DNA from: Candidatus Binatia bacterium
Lineage (GTDB): Bacteria; Desulfobacterota; Binatia; HRBIN30; BPIQ01
Reading direction: 5' to 3'
NCBI GenBank assembly: GCA_026004195.1
Contig: BPIQ01000002.1
Coordinates: 558,001 to 622,000, forward strand
DNA length: 64,000 nucleotides
Below are positions 1-8,027 of the stretch, piece after piece (positions within the stretch are counted from its first letter, which is position 1; every line of letters begins with the position of its first letter). The notes under the pieces were generated by a model. The model did not search any database. It had not been told where the DNA came from and saw nothing but the letters and a program-made list of their open reading frames with translations. The position numbers and the translations under genes are program-made.

Positions 1-11
1 AAAAAACGATG

Positions 12-929
12 CTATGCCGTTTGCCGTCCCCGAGCGGGGGGAAGCTCGAGGCGGGCCCCGCTCTGCGCCTCGGCGAGCTCGACGATGTCGGTGAAGTCCC
101 GCTCGCCGAGCCCCGCACCCACAGCGGCGACAAACGCCTGGGAGATCTGTGCAAAGGCGTGCAGCGGCACGCCGAGCTCCCGGCCGAGCTCGAGAAGCAG
201 ACCTGCATCCTTGGCGGCCAGACGAAGCGAAAAGGAGGCGGGCCGCCCCCTCTCGTTGATCCCTTCCACCATCCGGTCGATGAACACGTTCCCGGCCCCC
301 GACGCCCGCACGATCTCCACCATGGTTCGGAGGTCGAGCCCGGCCTTGGCGGCCACGGCGAGCCCCTCGAGCGAGCACCAGGTCGCCGCGAACGCCATGA
401 GGCTGTTGACGAGCTTGGCCACGTTGCCGAGCCCGAGGGGGCCTACGTGGAACACGGCGCGACCCAGGCGCTCGAGAATCGGCCGGCAGCGCTCGTACAC
501 CGAGACCTCGCCGCCGACCATGAAAACGAGAAGCCGTGCCTGCGCCCCCGGGGCACCGCCGGTGAGAGGCGCCTCGAGGAAGCAGCGCCCTCGGGCGGCC
601 ACCCGCGCGCCCAGGGCCCGCACCGACGCAGGCGCGTTCGTACTCAGGTCGACGAGCACGGATCCCTCCCGGGAGCCCTCGAGCCATTCGGTGGCCACGG
701 CATCGACGACCTGGGGCGTCGGAAGGGAGAGGAACGTGATCTCGGCTTCCCGCCCCAGTTCGGCCACGCTCGCGGCCGCGCGCGCGCCGCTGGAGGAGAG
801 CGCCGCGACCCTCAGGGGATCGATGTCGTGGACGGAGACGGGGTAGCCGTCTTCCAGGAGGTTTTTCGCGATCGCCCCGCCGATGTTCCCGAGGCCGACC
901 ACACCGAGCCGGAGCACTTCGTCCGTCAT
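12..929 (-). CDS. NAD(P)-dependent oxidoreductase, 3-hydroxyisobutyrate dehydrogenase family
   Basis: Encodes 305 aa starting MTDEVLRLGVVGLGNIGG. The N-terminal Rossmann fold carries the GxGxxG-type motif GLGNIGG at about residues 10-16. The family's catalytic lysine lies in GLGNVAKLVNSLM near the middle, followed by the all-alpha C-terminal domain (ALxLAAKDAGLLLELG pattern). Length is normal for beta-hydroxyacid dehydrogenases, which oxidise 3-hydroxyisobutyrate, tartronate semialdehyde or related acids in the cytoplasm. The internal ATG at 929 is preferred because upstream in-frame residues do not resemble the family. It is divergent from the DUF2889 gene with 80 bp between, so the two may share a promoter region. 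The actual substrate cannot be told from sequence. Confidence 0.9.
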   Translation of the reverse strand: MTDEVLRLGVVGLGNIGGAIAKNLLEDGYPVSVHDIDPLRVAALSSSGARAAASVAELGREAEITFLSLPTPQVVDAVATEWLEGSREGSVLVDLSTNAPASVRALGARVAARGRCFLEAPLTGGAPGAQARLLVFMVGGEVSVYERCRPILERLGRAVFHVGPLGLGNVAKLVNSLMAFAATWCSLEGLAVAAKAGLDLRTMVEIVRASGAGNVFIDRMVEGINERGRPASFSLRLAAKDAGLLLELGRELGVPLHAFAQISQAFVAAVGAGLGERDFTDIVELAEAQSGARLELPPARGRQTA

Positions 930-1009
930 GAGCGCGGCCTCTACCACGAGACGGCTCGCCCGACCAAGTATCCTTGCCTCGAGGGCCACGGGCGGGGCAA
1001 AGTAACGCA

Positions 1010-2020
1010 ATGGAGCTCGACGTCCGCGGCCACCCGCTCCACACGCGCTCGCTCACGGTGGAGCTTCGCTCGGCCGGCCGAGGCCGTGTAAGGGCAAACG
1101 GGCGTGTCCTCGACCTCCGGAAGCGCGGCTTCGTTCCCGTGGCGGCCGATCTGCAGAGTTCCGGGGTCGTCCACGACATGGAAATCGAAGCGCACGTCGG
1201 CCTCCGCGACCGGACACTCGGCGGCATTCGGTGCGAGCAGCGGGCCGTCGCGTTCGAGCCATCGGCCCTCACGCGGGGGGAGAGTTGCCGCGACCCGAGT
1301 CCTCGGCTCGCCCTACTCGAGGGTGTGCGGCTGGACGAGAATTACGCCGCGAAGCTCGCCGAGGCCATCGGAGGCACGAGGGGGTGCACGCACATCCTCA
1401 CGCTGGCACACCTGCTCGGCGCGACCGTCGCGCACGTGCTCGCTTCGGGGGGACCCGAGCCGAGGGAACCCGGGATGCGGATGTTTCGGCGAGACGTCGT
1501 CGTCGACGGGTTCGAGGTCGACCCGACGCACATGGACCTCGTCCTCCAGATGACGGACCTCCGTTTTCGTCCCGCTCCTCCGATCGTGAGCCCGATGCAG
1601 CGGTTCGGGTCCGAGCTCGAGGTCCGGGCGGTCTTCGAGGTGTACGTTCCCGAAGCGCGGATCACGAACCTCCGCGCCGCGACTCGGGCGAGGGAACTCG
1701 AGAACCTCGAATCGGCCACCTGGCAGGATCGGAGCGGGGAGATCGCGGGGCTCGTCGGCGCGAGTCTCACGCGCGGCATCGCTCGCCGGATTCTCGAGTT
1801 CTTGCCCCACCCCGGCCCGCTTCGCGACGCCCTCCTCATGATGGCTCCTGCCTTCGTGCAGTGCGCGGCAGGCCTTTCCGAAGCATGGCCCGTCCTCTTC
1901 AAGAACAGCGGCTCTCTCGTGGGCATGGGGGGTTTTCCGGACTCCTGCTACATGTGGCGACGTGGCGGGCCGCTCGCCGAAGCGCAAAAGAACGACGAGC
2001 CTCCGCCACGCCTCTGGTGA
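1010..2020 (+). CDS. DUF2889 family protein
   Basis: Encodes 336 aa from the ATG at 1010 (MELDVRGHPLHTRSL). The conserved block GCTHILTLAHLLGATVAHV near residue 130 is the Gly-Cys-x-His core typical of DUF2889. The N-terminal part alternates charged strands (VHDMEIEAHVGLRDRTLGG), also as in that family. DUF2889 proteins are functionally uncharacterised and often sit beside aromatic or acyl-CoA degradation genes. No signal peptide or membrane segment is visible. The gene points away from the dehydrogenase gene ending its intergenic region at 929. Family assignment is confident; function is unknown. Confidence 0.8.
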   Translation: MELDVRGHPLHTRSLTVELRSAGRGRVRANGRVLDLRKRGFVPVAADLQSSGVVHDMEIEAHVGLRDRTLGGIRCEQRAVAFEPSALTRGESCRDPSPRLALLEGVRLDENYAAKLAEAIGGTRGCTHILTLAHLLGATVAHVLASGGPEPREPGMRMFRRDVVVDGFEVDPTHMDLVLQMTDLRFRPAPPIVSPMQRFGSELEVRAVFEVYVPEARITNLRAATRARELENLESATWQDRSGEIAGLVGASLTRGIARRILEFLPHPGPLRDALLMMAPAFVQCAAGLSEAWPVLFKNSGSLVGMGGFPDSCYMWRRGGPLAEAQKNDEPPPRLW

Positions 2021-2297
2021 GCCGCGGCCCCGGCAGGTCATCCGAGAGGAGCTGACGCCTGTTCCCGCGAGAGGCAGGTTCCGCTCGCGGAGCTTCCTGC
2101 ACGGGGCTTTTCCCCCGGAGAAGGCTCTCCTGTTTTGCCCTTTTCGTGTCCCCGGCAGAGGAATTGACGCTGGCGCCCCGAGTAGTGCAGAAGACAGGAA
2201 CGAGGACTTCGTTCGAAGCAGAGTTCTTTCGAGCGAAGATCCGTCGGCGGGGGAGGTGGATCCGCGAAGAGTACACCGACCCGAAGGACGGCTCGAA

Positions 2298-2726
2298 ATG
2301 AACGGAAAGACTCGGACGCCCGTGGGCATTTGGCTGGCGCTTTTCGTATTTCTTTTCGCTTTTTCCCCCCCGCTCGTGCCGGCGGCCAGGTCGACGGAAA
2401 TCCTCGAGGCTGCGGAACAGGCCGGGGTGGTGCTGGAGGACGTGGAGGTCCGCGACGGGAACGTTTCCGGCTTCGTCGTGAACCGCTCGTCGCGCGAAAT
2501 CCGGGACGTGCGGCTTCTCGTGCGTCACGTCTGGTACTGGAAAGACGAGCAGAACCCAGGGGAAGAAAGTCCGGGACGAGCGGTTTTCTACACCGTGAAG
2601 GGCGAGCTCCCACCGGGCGCGAGAAAGCCTTTCACTTACCAGCCGGACCCTCCCTTGCCCGACCGTGCGGACGGCCACTTCCGGACGCTCGTCGAAGTGG
2701 CGGGCTACTCCGAGGTCCTGCCGTAG
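2298..2726 (+). CDS. small exported hypothetical protein
   Basis: Encodes 142 aa starting MNGKTRTPVGIWLALFVFLF, a clear Sec signal peptide with cleavage probably after the PAARS region (about residue 31). The mature part (EVRDGNVSGFVVNRSSREIRDVRLLVRHVWYW) has the alternating pattern of a small Ig-like/FxLYD-type beta sandwich, as found in periplasmic proteins of unknown role. It ends 12 bp before the GNAT gene, so the two are probably cotranscribed. I do not recognise a named family. The 277 bp before it (2021-2297) show no gene. Confidence 0.65.
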   Translation: MNGKTRTPVGIWLALFVFLFAFSPPLVPAARSTEILEAAEQAGVVLEDVEVRDGNVSGFVVNRSSREIRDVRLLVRHVWYWKDEQNPGEESPGRAVFYTVKGELPPGARKPFTYQPDPPLPDRADGHFRTLVEVAGYSEVLP

Positions 2727-2738
2727 GAAGACGGGGAC

Positions 2739-3296
2739 TTGCCCCGACTCTCGCCCGCAAAAGCGCCGGAGGTCCTGGTCTCGCAGCGACTCCTGCTTCG
2801 CCGCCCTCGCGCTTCGGACGCGATGGCGATTTTCGTTCGCTATGCGAGCGACCCGGAGGTCACCCGATATCTCTCCTGGCCGCGCCACCGCTCCGTGGCG
2901 GACACGCGCAGGTTTCTCGCCTGGAGCCGGAAGCAGTGGCTCCGTTGGCCGTGCGGTCCTTACCTCGTCTTCGGCCGCCGCGGCGAAGAGCTCCTCGGTG
3001 GAACCGGCCTCACGTTCGAGAGCGAGAACGAGGCGTCGACGGGCTACGTACTGGCCCGGGACGCCTGGGGCTTCGGGTACGCGACCGAGGCACTCGAGGT
3101 CATGATCGACCTGGCATCCTGGCTCGGTCTCGTGCGCCTTCTCGCTTTCTGCCACCCGGACCACAAGGCCTCGCAGCGAGTGCTCGAGAAATGCGGCTTC
3201 GCTTGCGAGGGAAGGCTCGAAGGCCGGTGCGAATTTCCGAATCTCTCGCCGGGAAAGTCGACCGACGTCCTCGCCTACTGCCGCCCTCTCCGATGA
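2739..3296 (+). CDS. GNAT family N-acetyltransferase (RimJ/RimL type)
   Basis: Encodes 185 aa from a TTG at 2739. It starts with the VSQRLLLRRPRASDAMAIF pattern of RimJ/RimL-type acetyltransferases. The acetyl-CoA binding loop is the region ARDAWGFGYATEALEVMIDLA (about residues 106-127), and the C-terminal HPDHKASQRVLEKCGF motif is diagnostic. The family moves an acetyl group from acetyl-CoA to an amine on a protein terminus, sugar or antibiotic; the substrate here is unknown. It follows the small exported protein gene after 12 bp. Confidence 0.85.
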   Translation: MPRLSPAKAPEVLVSQRLLLRRPRASDAMAIFVRYASDPEVTRYLSWPRHRSVADTRRFLAWSRKQWLRWPCGPYLVFGRRGEELLGGTGLTFESENEASTGYVLARDAWGFGYATEALEVMIDLASWLGLVRLLAFCHPDHKASQRVLEKCGFACEGRLEGRCEFPNLSPGKSTDVLAYCRPLR

Positions 3297-3519
3297 AGGG
3301 GGACGCGCCGGGCCGCGGTCCGTACGCCCGTGTCCCGGCAGTGGTAACCGGCGAGGCCCCGGCCACTTCTCGGCTCGCGCGGCTTCCAGAAGAGACCCGG
3401 AGCCGCGCCTGGCGCTTCGGAGGAGTAACCCGCCACGCTGGCTTCCCGAGCGAACGTCCAGAACTCCGGCGGGCAGCCTCGACAGGCGCTACCGCCCGCG
3501 GGAAAAGGCGCCGTCCCGC

Positions 3520-3915
3520 TCAGTTCGCGGGGAGGACGGAAAACGAGCGAGAGCGCATCATGCGCCTGTCGGCCGTCACCAGCGTAAGGTCGAGCACTCG
3601 CGCCGTGGCGGCGAGGAACCGGTCCGCCGGGTCGTCGTGGGGCAGGTCGACCGAACGACTCGCTAGCGCGATTTCGTGCGTGAGCGGAGCCTCTCGCAAC
3701 GGGGCACGCTCCATCGCATCCCGCAGCCAGTCCTCGGGTGGGGCGTCGATCTGTACCCGCCCCCTCTCGACCAGGATCAGGAACTCCCACGTACTGACGG
3801 GAGAAAGCCAGAGTTCGGACCTTCGATTCCGCAGCGCCGAGAGCGCGCGGCGCCCGAGACGGGTCGGCTCGAGCAAGCTCCAGATCCACACGTGGGTGTC
3901 GAGGAGAAGCCTCAT
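3520..3915 (-). CDS. PIN domain ribonuclease toxin, VapC-like
   Basis: Encodes 131 aa starting MRLLLDTHVWIWSLLEP. Acidic metal ligands of the PIN fold are visible: Asp6 in LLDTH, Glu in VSTWEFLILVERG, Asp in DDPADRFLAATARVL and a terminal TADRRM. VapC toxins cleave RNA, often tRNA, with Mg2+ or Mn2+ unless bound by the antitoxin. The start overlaps the stop of the upstream antitoxin gene by 4 nt (ATGA), the usual toxin-antitoxin coupling. The LLLDTHVWIW start and the DLPHDDPADRFLAATA block place it in the PhoH-independent VapC group paired with Phd/YefM-type antitoxins. Confidence 0.9.
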   Translation of the reverse strand: MRLLLDTHVWIWSLLEPTRLGRRALSALRNRRSELWLSPVSTWEFLILVERGRVQIDAPPEDWLRDAMERAPLREAPLTHEIALASRSVDLPHDDPADRFLAATARVLDLTLVTADRRMMRSRSFSVLPAN

Positions 3916-4184
3916 CGCCGAAGAGCCTCCCACGCCTCCGCGGGCGACGCGGGACCCACGATGTCGCCCGCGATGTGTCCCCTGCCTTTCATCGAACCGA
4001 GCCAGTCCTCGGGTCGATCGGGCGGGGCCGGGGGCACCACGTCGGCGACGGGCCGACCGAATCGGGTGACGCGGACGGGTTTCCGGGTGCGACGCACCCT
4101 TTCGAGTACGGCCAGACAGGTAGCCTTGAACTTCGAAATCGCGATTTCTTCCACGGACAATGCCGTACCATGGTCGATGTCCAT
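3912..4184 (-). CDS. Phd/YefM family antitoxin
   Basis: Encodes 90 aa from the ATG at 4184; an in-frame TTG lies 6 nt upstream. The N-terminal half (SVEEIAISKFKATCLAVLERVRRTRKPVRVTRFGRPVADVVP) is the Phd/YefM DNA-binding domain. The C-terminal DWLGSMKGRGHIAGDI is the segment that folds on the toxin. The pair is expected to autorepress. A 7-bp inverted repeat, ACCATGG and CCATGGT separated by 7 nt (4167-4187), covers the start codon and could be part of an operator, though that is inference. Confidence 0.88.
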   Translation of the reverse strand: MDIDHGTALSVEEIAISKFKATCLAVLERVRRTRKPVRVTRFGRPVADVVPPAPPDRPEDWLGSMKGRGHIAGDIVGPASPAEAWEALRR

Positions 4185-4631
4185 GGTCAATCACCCTTTT
4201 CCCTGTCCTCTCCCGCCGGATGCCGCGCCTCCGGCCGGAAAACGAATCCCGGACACCTCTCGGGCGGAGCCCGCCCGCTCTCTTTTTCGTGTTCGCGAAC
4301 GTGGCGGACACTCCACCCTCCGACCTGCCCGGAGCGGTGAGCCCCGGCCAACCTCCACGCAGCCGGGCAACCGATACATCTGTCCCGAAATTCGGCTCGC
4401 GCGAGAGGAGACCCCCCGCCGTGAGCGAGGAGAGAGAAGCCAAGGACCGGACTTTTCGAGCGCAACCACCCGGCAGTTGCTTCGTCAAGCGCAACCCCGC
4501 GGCCGCCCGGAGGCGAAAAACGGACGGGAAAATCGGGATCGGCGTCGGTCCGTCGACATCTGGCTCCGCTTCTCCCTCGCCCCTTCGTCGCCGAACTGCC
4601 GGAGCGGGAATTGCTTGCCGAACGTGGTCCA
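4185..4631. other. intergenic region between antitoxin and response regulator, no gene seen
   Basis: About 447 bp separate the divergent toxin-antitoxin pair and the response regulator. I see no coding region with family resemblance on either strand. The stretch around 4330-4377 has a GC-rich pairing potential (GCCCCGGCC with AGCCGGGC) that recalls the 3' half of some riboswitches, but the rest of any such aptamer is missing. Promoters for both directions must lie here; I could not pick convincing -35/-10 pairs. Confidence 0.5.
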
Positions 4632-5342
4632 ATGACTCGCATCCTCGTCGCCGACGACCACGCCATGTTCCGCGAGATGCTCAAGATCGCTCTGCCGCGC
4701 AGCGGGCCTTTCGAGGTCGTGGGCGAAGCCGGGGACGGAACGGCAGCCACGGAGGCAGCGAAAAGACTTCGACCCGACGTCGTCCTTCTCGACTACCGGA
4801 TGCCCGCGACCCGGGATTTCACGGCGGTGGTCCGAGCCATTCGTAGCGAGGCCGGAGCCCCGGAGGTTCTCGTGCTGTCCGGCCTGGCCAGTCCCCGGAT
4901 CGCACACTCCGCTCTCGAAGGCGGCGCCAAAGGCTACGCGCTGAAGAGCACGCCACTTGCGGTCCTCGCCGATGCCATCCAAGCCGTGGCCCGGGGGAGA
5001 GTCTGGGTCGATCCCCGACTGCCGGCGAACGTGGCCGAAGCCTTCGGAACGCTCCAGGCGCCGGAAGACAACGAGCGCGATGCGGGCGCGCTCGGGGCAC
5101 TCACCCCCCGCGAACGCGAGGTGCTCGCCTGGGTCGCGTCCGGGATCAGTAACGACGAAGTGGCGCGAAAGCTCCGGATCCGGACCTGCACGGTCGAAAC
5201 CCACCTGGCCAGGGTTTTCGCCAAACTTGCCGTCCGAAGCCGGCTCGCCGCGGCGATGGTCTACCTCGGAAAGGCGACCCCTGCTCTCGATCTCCGGCCC
5301 GAGTCCGAGGGACACGGCGGGATCCTCCGACCGAGAGGGTAA
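4632..5342 (+). CDS. NarL/LuxR-type response regulator
   Basis: Encodes 236 aa: a receiver domain (about 1-120) and a LuxR-type helix-turn-helix. The acidic pocket Asp8/Asp9, the phospho-acceptor Asp54 (VVLLDYRMP) and the conserved Lys in GYALKSTPLA are present. The C-terminal LTPREREVLAWVASGISNDEVARKLRIRTCTVETHLARVFAKL is a canonical GerE/LuxR HTH. It should bind DNA when phosphorylated. The gene converges on the large histidine kinase ending at 5370, which makes that kinase a candidate partner, though the genes are not in one operon. Confidence 0.93.
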   Translation: MTRILVADDHAMFREMLKIALPRSGPFEVVGEAGDGTAATEAAKRLRPDVVLLDYRMPATRDFTAVVRAIRSEAGAPEVLVLSGLASPRIAHSALEGGAKGYALKSTPLAVLADAIQAVARGRVWVDPRLPANVAEAFGTLQAPEDNERDAGALGALTPREREVLAWVASGISNDEVARKLRIRTCTVETHLARVFAKLAVRSRLAAAMVYLGKATPALDLRPESEGHGGILRPRG

Positions 5343-5369
5343 TCCCCCCGGCCTCCCGCCGGACCCGAC

Positions 5370-8027
5370 TCAACGGAGCGGAGAGGGTACCGGGTCTTCG
5401 GGCTTCGGCGGTCTCGGTGCCGCCCCGTCGGCCTCCCTGCTCCCGGGCCGCAACGGAAGCGTCGCCACGAAGCAGCTTCCCTCTCCCGGTTCGGTCACGA
5501 CTTCGAGCGTGCCTCCGAACCCCTCCTCCACCAGGTTCCGGGAAATCCAGAGACCGAGCCCCGTACCTCGACCCGGCTCCTTCGTGGTGAAAAGGAGCTC
5601 GAACACGTGGGGAAGTACCTCGGGCGCGATTCCTCCGGCCCAGTCCCGCACGGCGACCACGAGCTTGTCCCGCTCGCGGGCGGCCCGCACCTCGATCCGC
5701 CCCTCCGACGAACCGGCGTCCTCGTAGGCGTCGATCGCGTTCCCGACGAGGTTCACGAGAACCTGACCGAGCCGCGAAGGATCCCCGACTACTTCGAGAC
5801 CTTCGGGTTCTTCCCGATACTCGACGGTGCACGATGTCGCGCGTAGCCGGTGGGCGAGGAGCGCCTGGGTCTCCTCGACGACCTTGCGAAGCTGGAATCG
5901 TGCGGGTTCTCCTCGTGCGACCTCCCGGCCTTGCGTCTTGACGCTGCGGATGAACGCGGCGGCTTTCTCCGCCCAGCCCACGGCCGCGCGCGCCGTCGTC
6001 GCCATCTCGCGGGCGATCTCGTGGTGGTCTTCCGGGCTCACCTGCGGGTCGTCGATGGAGGCCGCGTATTCCTCGGCCAGTTCCACGAGAACCTTGAGAG
6101 CGTTTCTCACCGCGGAAAGGGGCGTGTTCACTTCGTGGGCGATGCCCGCCGCGAGCCGGCCGAGAGTCGCAAGACGCTCCGCACGAAGGAGTCCGGCCTG
6201 GCTTTCTTCGAGCTGGCGGTACGCGACCCGGAGCTGCCGGAGCGATCGGCTCAGTTCCGCGTTGGCTGCTTCGACCGCCGCGGTGCGCTCCCGAACCTTT
6301 TCCTCGAGGCTCGCGTTGAGGCGCTCGAGTTTCCGGTTCAGCTCGGAAGCCTGAGCCAGGACGGCCGCGTTGGCCAGCGCGAGCGCGATCTGGTTGGCCG
6401 CCGCGCGGAGAAAGGTAAGGTCCGAGACGTTGTAGGGCCTCCCCGAGGCTTTCCGCCCGAGAGCCAGAAGAGCGAGGCCCGCCTGCCCGCTGCGCACCGG
6501 AACGAGGATTTCCGCGTCGATGTTCCTCCAGAAGCGAGAAATCTCGTCCTCCCGGCCTTCGTCCCACCGGTAACGCGCCACGCTCTCGCCCCCTTCGAGA
6601 CGATCGAGAAGTTCGCGGGGCAAATCCATCGTGAACTCCCGTACCTCGCCCCCGGCCGAGCGGCGGACCCAGCGATCGCCCTTTTTCCGAAGGAGGAGGG
6701 CGGAGTCCGGACGGAAGGTTTCGGCGAAAATCCGGCCGGCTTGCTCCGTGATCTCCGCCTCGGTCGGACTCCCGCCCAGGGCCTGTCCGAGGGCAGCCAG
6801 TGCCGTGTCCGCGTCGTACTGGTTCCGAAAGTACACGCGATCGACGGCCTTCTGGACTCGCGAATGCAGCGGTGCCATGAGAAGGACGAAGCCGAGGTTG
6901 AGCGACGCGAAGGCACCGGGGGAACTGGGGACCAGGCTTCCGCCGGGCACGAAAGACCCGTAGGCGTAAAGCGCAGCGAAGTATCCCGCCGAGATGGCCA
7001 GCAGTACGATCGCGTAGGAAACCCCCCGGCGCAGGACGACGTCGATCTCGAAGAGATCCTGTTTCAGGATGGCGTAGGCGAGCCCGAGCGGGAACAAAAA
7101 GGCCGTGAAAGCGCCGGCGTTGATGGGGATACCGCCCCCGAGCGCGCTCGACGCACCGATGAGAAGGCTCGGAAAAAGGAAGGCGGCGACCGTGCCGAGC
7201 GCCACGAGACCGATTCGGCGCCGCAAAAGCGGCGAGTCCGTGGTGAAGAAATCGTAGGTCACGGTGCCCATGAGAACGAGGCCCGCCAGAGGCAACTCGG
7301 CGGTGGCCGCCAGGTGGAAGAGACTGTAAGCGGAAGGATCGGCGAGGAACGCTTCGTAAAGAGCCGCGAGAAGGAAAAACGGGGCGTAGATGGCAAGGAG
7401 GCCTCGCCGGCTCACGCGTCGCTTCGGAAACACGAGCCCCAGGTGCAGGAACGTGGCCGGCAGAAGCGACTCGGCCAGCACGTGGAGGCGGAAAAACCAG
7501 TGCGGTCCGTAGAGATCGACCGCCGTGAGGATGAACACCCCTGTCGCCAGCCCCGCGGAGAAAAGACCCAGGCTGGCCGGGTGCTCGGGCTTCATCCAGA
7601 AGACGGCCAGCGCGATGCCGGCGAAGGCGAGACCGTTGAGAAGATAAGCGCCGAAGAGCAGGAGATAGTCCGTTCCGGAGAAGATCTTCGAGCGGACGAC
7701 CTCCTCGCTACGAGTACCGTCGGAAGACCGTAGAACGTAGCGGACGGGTCTCCGGGGGCCCAGGGCTCTCACCCGCTCGTAAATTTCTCTCGACGTCCGG
7801 ACGGGTCGTCCCTCGACTTCGAGAACCTGTCGCTGGAAGACGTGCGAACTCGGAACTTCCAGCCAGGAAGGAAGCGAAATCGACGGAACGACGCGATTGG
7901 CCATGACGAAAAAGCCGGGGAAGGTACTGCCGATCCAACTCCGGCTGTTCACGCCGACCACGGCGAGAAGAACCAACGTCGACGTGCCGGTGACGAGAAC
8001 GAGAATCCTGGCGGCCCGCGCTTTCAT
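5370..8027 (-). CDS. membrane sensor histidine kinase (7TM, GAF, HisKA, HATPase)
   Basis: Encodes 885 aa. After an N-terminal membrane anchor there is a soluble stretch (about 40-110) with PDZ-like character (VLEVEGRPVRTSREIYERV). Seven to eight membrane helices follow (about 120-370), then a GAF-like domain (about 410-560) and a coiled coil (LNRKLERLNASLEEKVRERTAAVEAAN). The HisKA domain contains IAHEVNTPLSAVRNAL with the phospho-acceptor His. The ATPase domain has the N box NLVGNAIDAY, DWAGGIAPEVL and GTGLGLWISRN. The ATG overlaps the lnt stop by 4 nt, implying translational coupling. The architecture resembles PrsK-like kinases that sense membrane or envelope state. The convergent regulator at 4632 is a possible partner. 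Confidence 0.92.
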   Translation of the reverse strand: MKARAARILVLVTGTSTLVLLAVVGVNSRSWIGSTFPGFFVMANRVVPSISLPSWLEVPSSHVFQRQVLEVEGRPVRTSREIYERVRALGPRRPVRYVLRSSDGTRSEEVVRSKIFSGTDYLLLFGAYLLNGLAFAGIALAVFWMKPEHPASLGLFSAGLATGVFILTAVDLYGPHWFFRLHVLAESLLPATFLHLGLVFPKRRVSRRGLLAIYAPFFLLAALYEAFLADPSAYSLFHLAATAELPLAGLVLMGTVTYDFFTTDSPLLRRRIGLVALGTVAAFLFPSLLIGASSALGGGIPINAGAFTAFLFPLGLAYAILKQDLFEIDVVLRRGVSYAIVLLAISAGYFAALYAYGSFVPGGSLVPSSPGAFASLNLGFVLLMAPLHSRVQKAVDRVYFRNQYDADTALAALGQALGGSPTEAEITEQAGRIFAETFRPDSALLLRKKGDRWVRRSAGGEVREFTMDLPRELLDRLEGGESVARYRWDEGREDEISRFWRNIDAEILVPVRSGQAGLALLALGRKASGRPYNVSDLTFLRAAANQIALALANAAVLAQASELNRKLERLNASLEEKVRERTAAVEAANAELSRSLRQLRVAYRQLEESQAGLLRAERLATLGRLAAGIAHEVNTPLSAVRNALKVLVELAEEYAASIDDPQVSPEDHHEIAREMATTARAAVGWAEKAAAFIRSVKTQGREVARGEPARFQLRKVVEETQALLAHRLRATSCTVEYREEPEGLEVVGDPSRLGQVLVNLVGNAIDAYEDAGSSEGRIEVRAARERDKLVVAVRDWAGGIAPEVLPHVFELLFTTKEPGRGTGLGLWISRNLVEEGFGGTLEVVTEPGEGSCFVATLPLRPGSREADGAAPRPPKPEDPVPSPLR

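Noticed and set aside
4167-4187. ACCATGG/CCATGGT inverted repeat over the antitoxin start as a firm operator
   Set aside because: It lies mostly inside the coding start and has only 7-bp arms; it is mentioned with the antitoxin gene but not called as a separate site.
4320-4380. Sequence resembling the 3' half of a c-di-GMP-I or SAM-type riboswitch (GAGCCCCGGCC ... AGCCGGGCAACCGA)
   Set aside because: The 5' aptamer part (for example a GGCAAAC-type block) cannot be found and the next gene starts about 250 nt away, so the match is probably a GC-rich coincidence.
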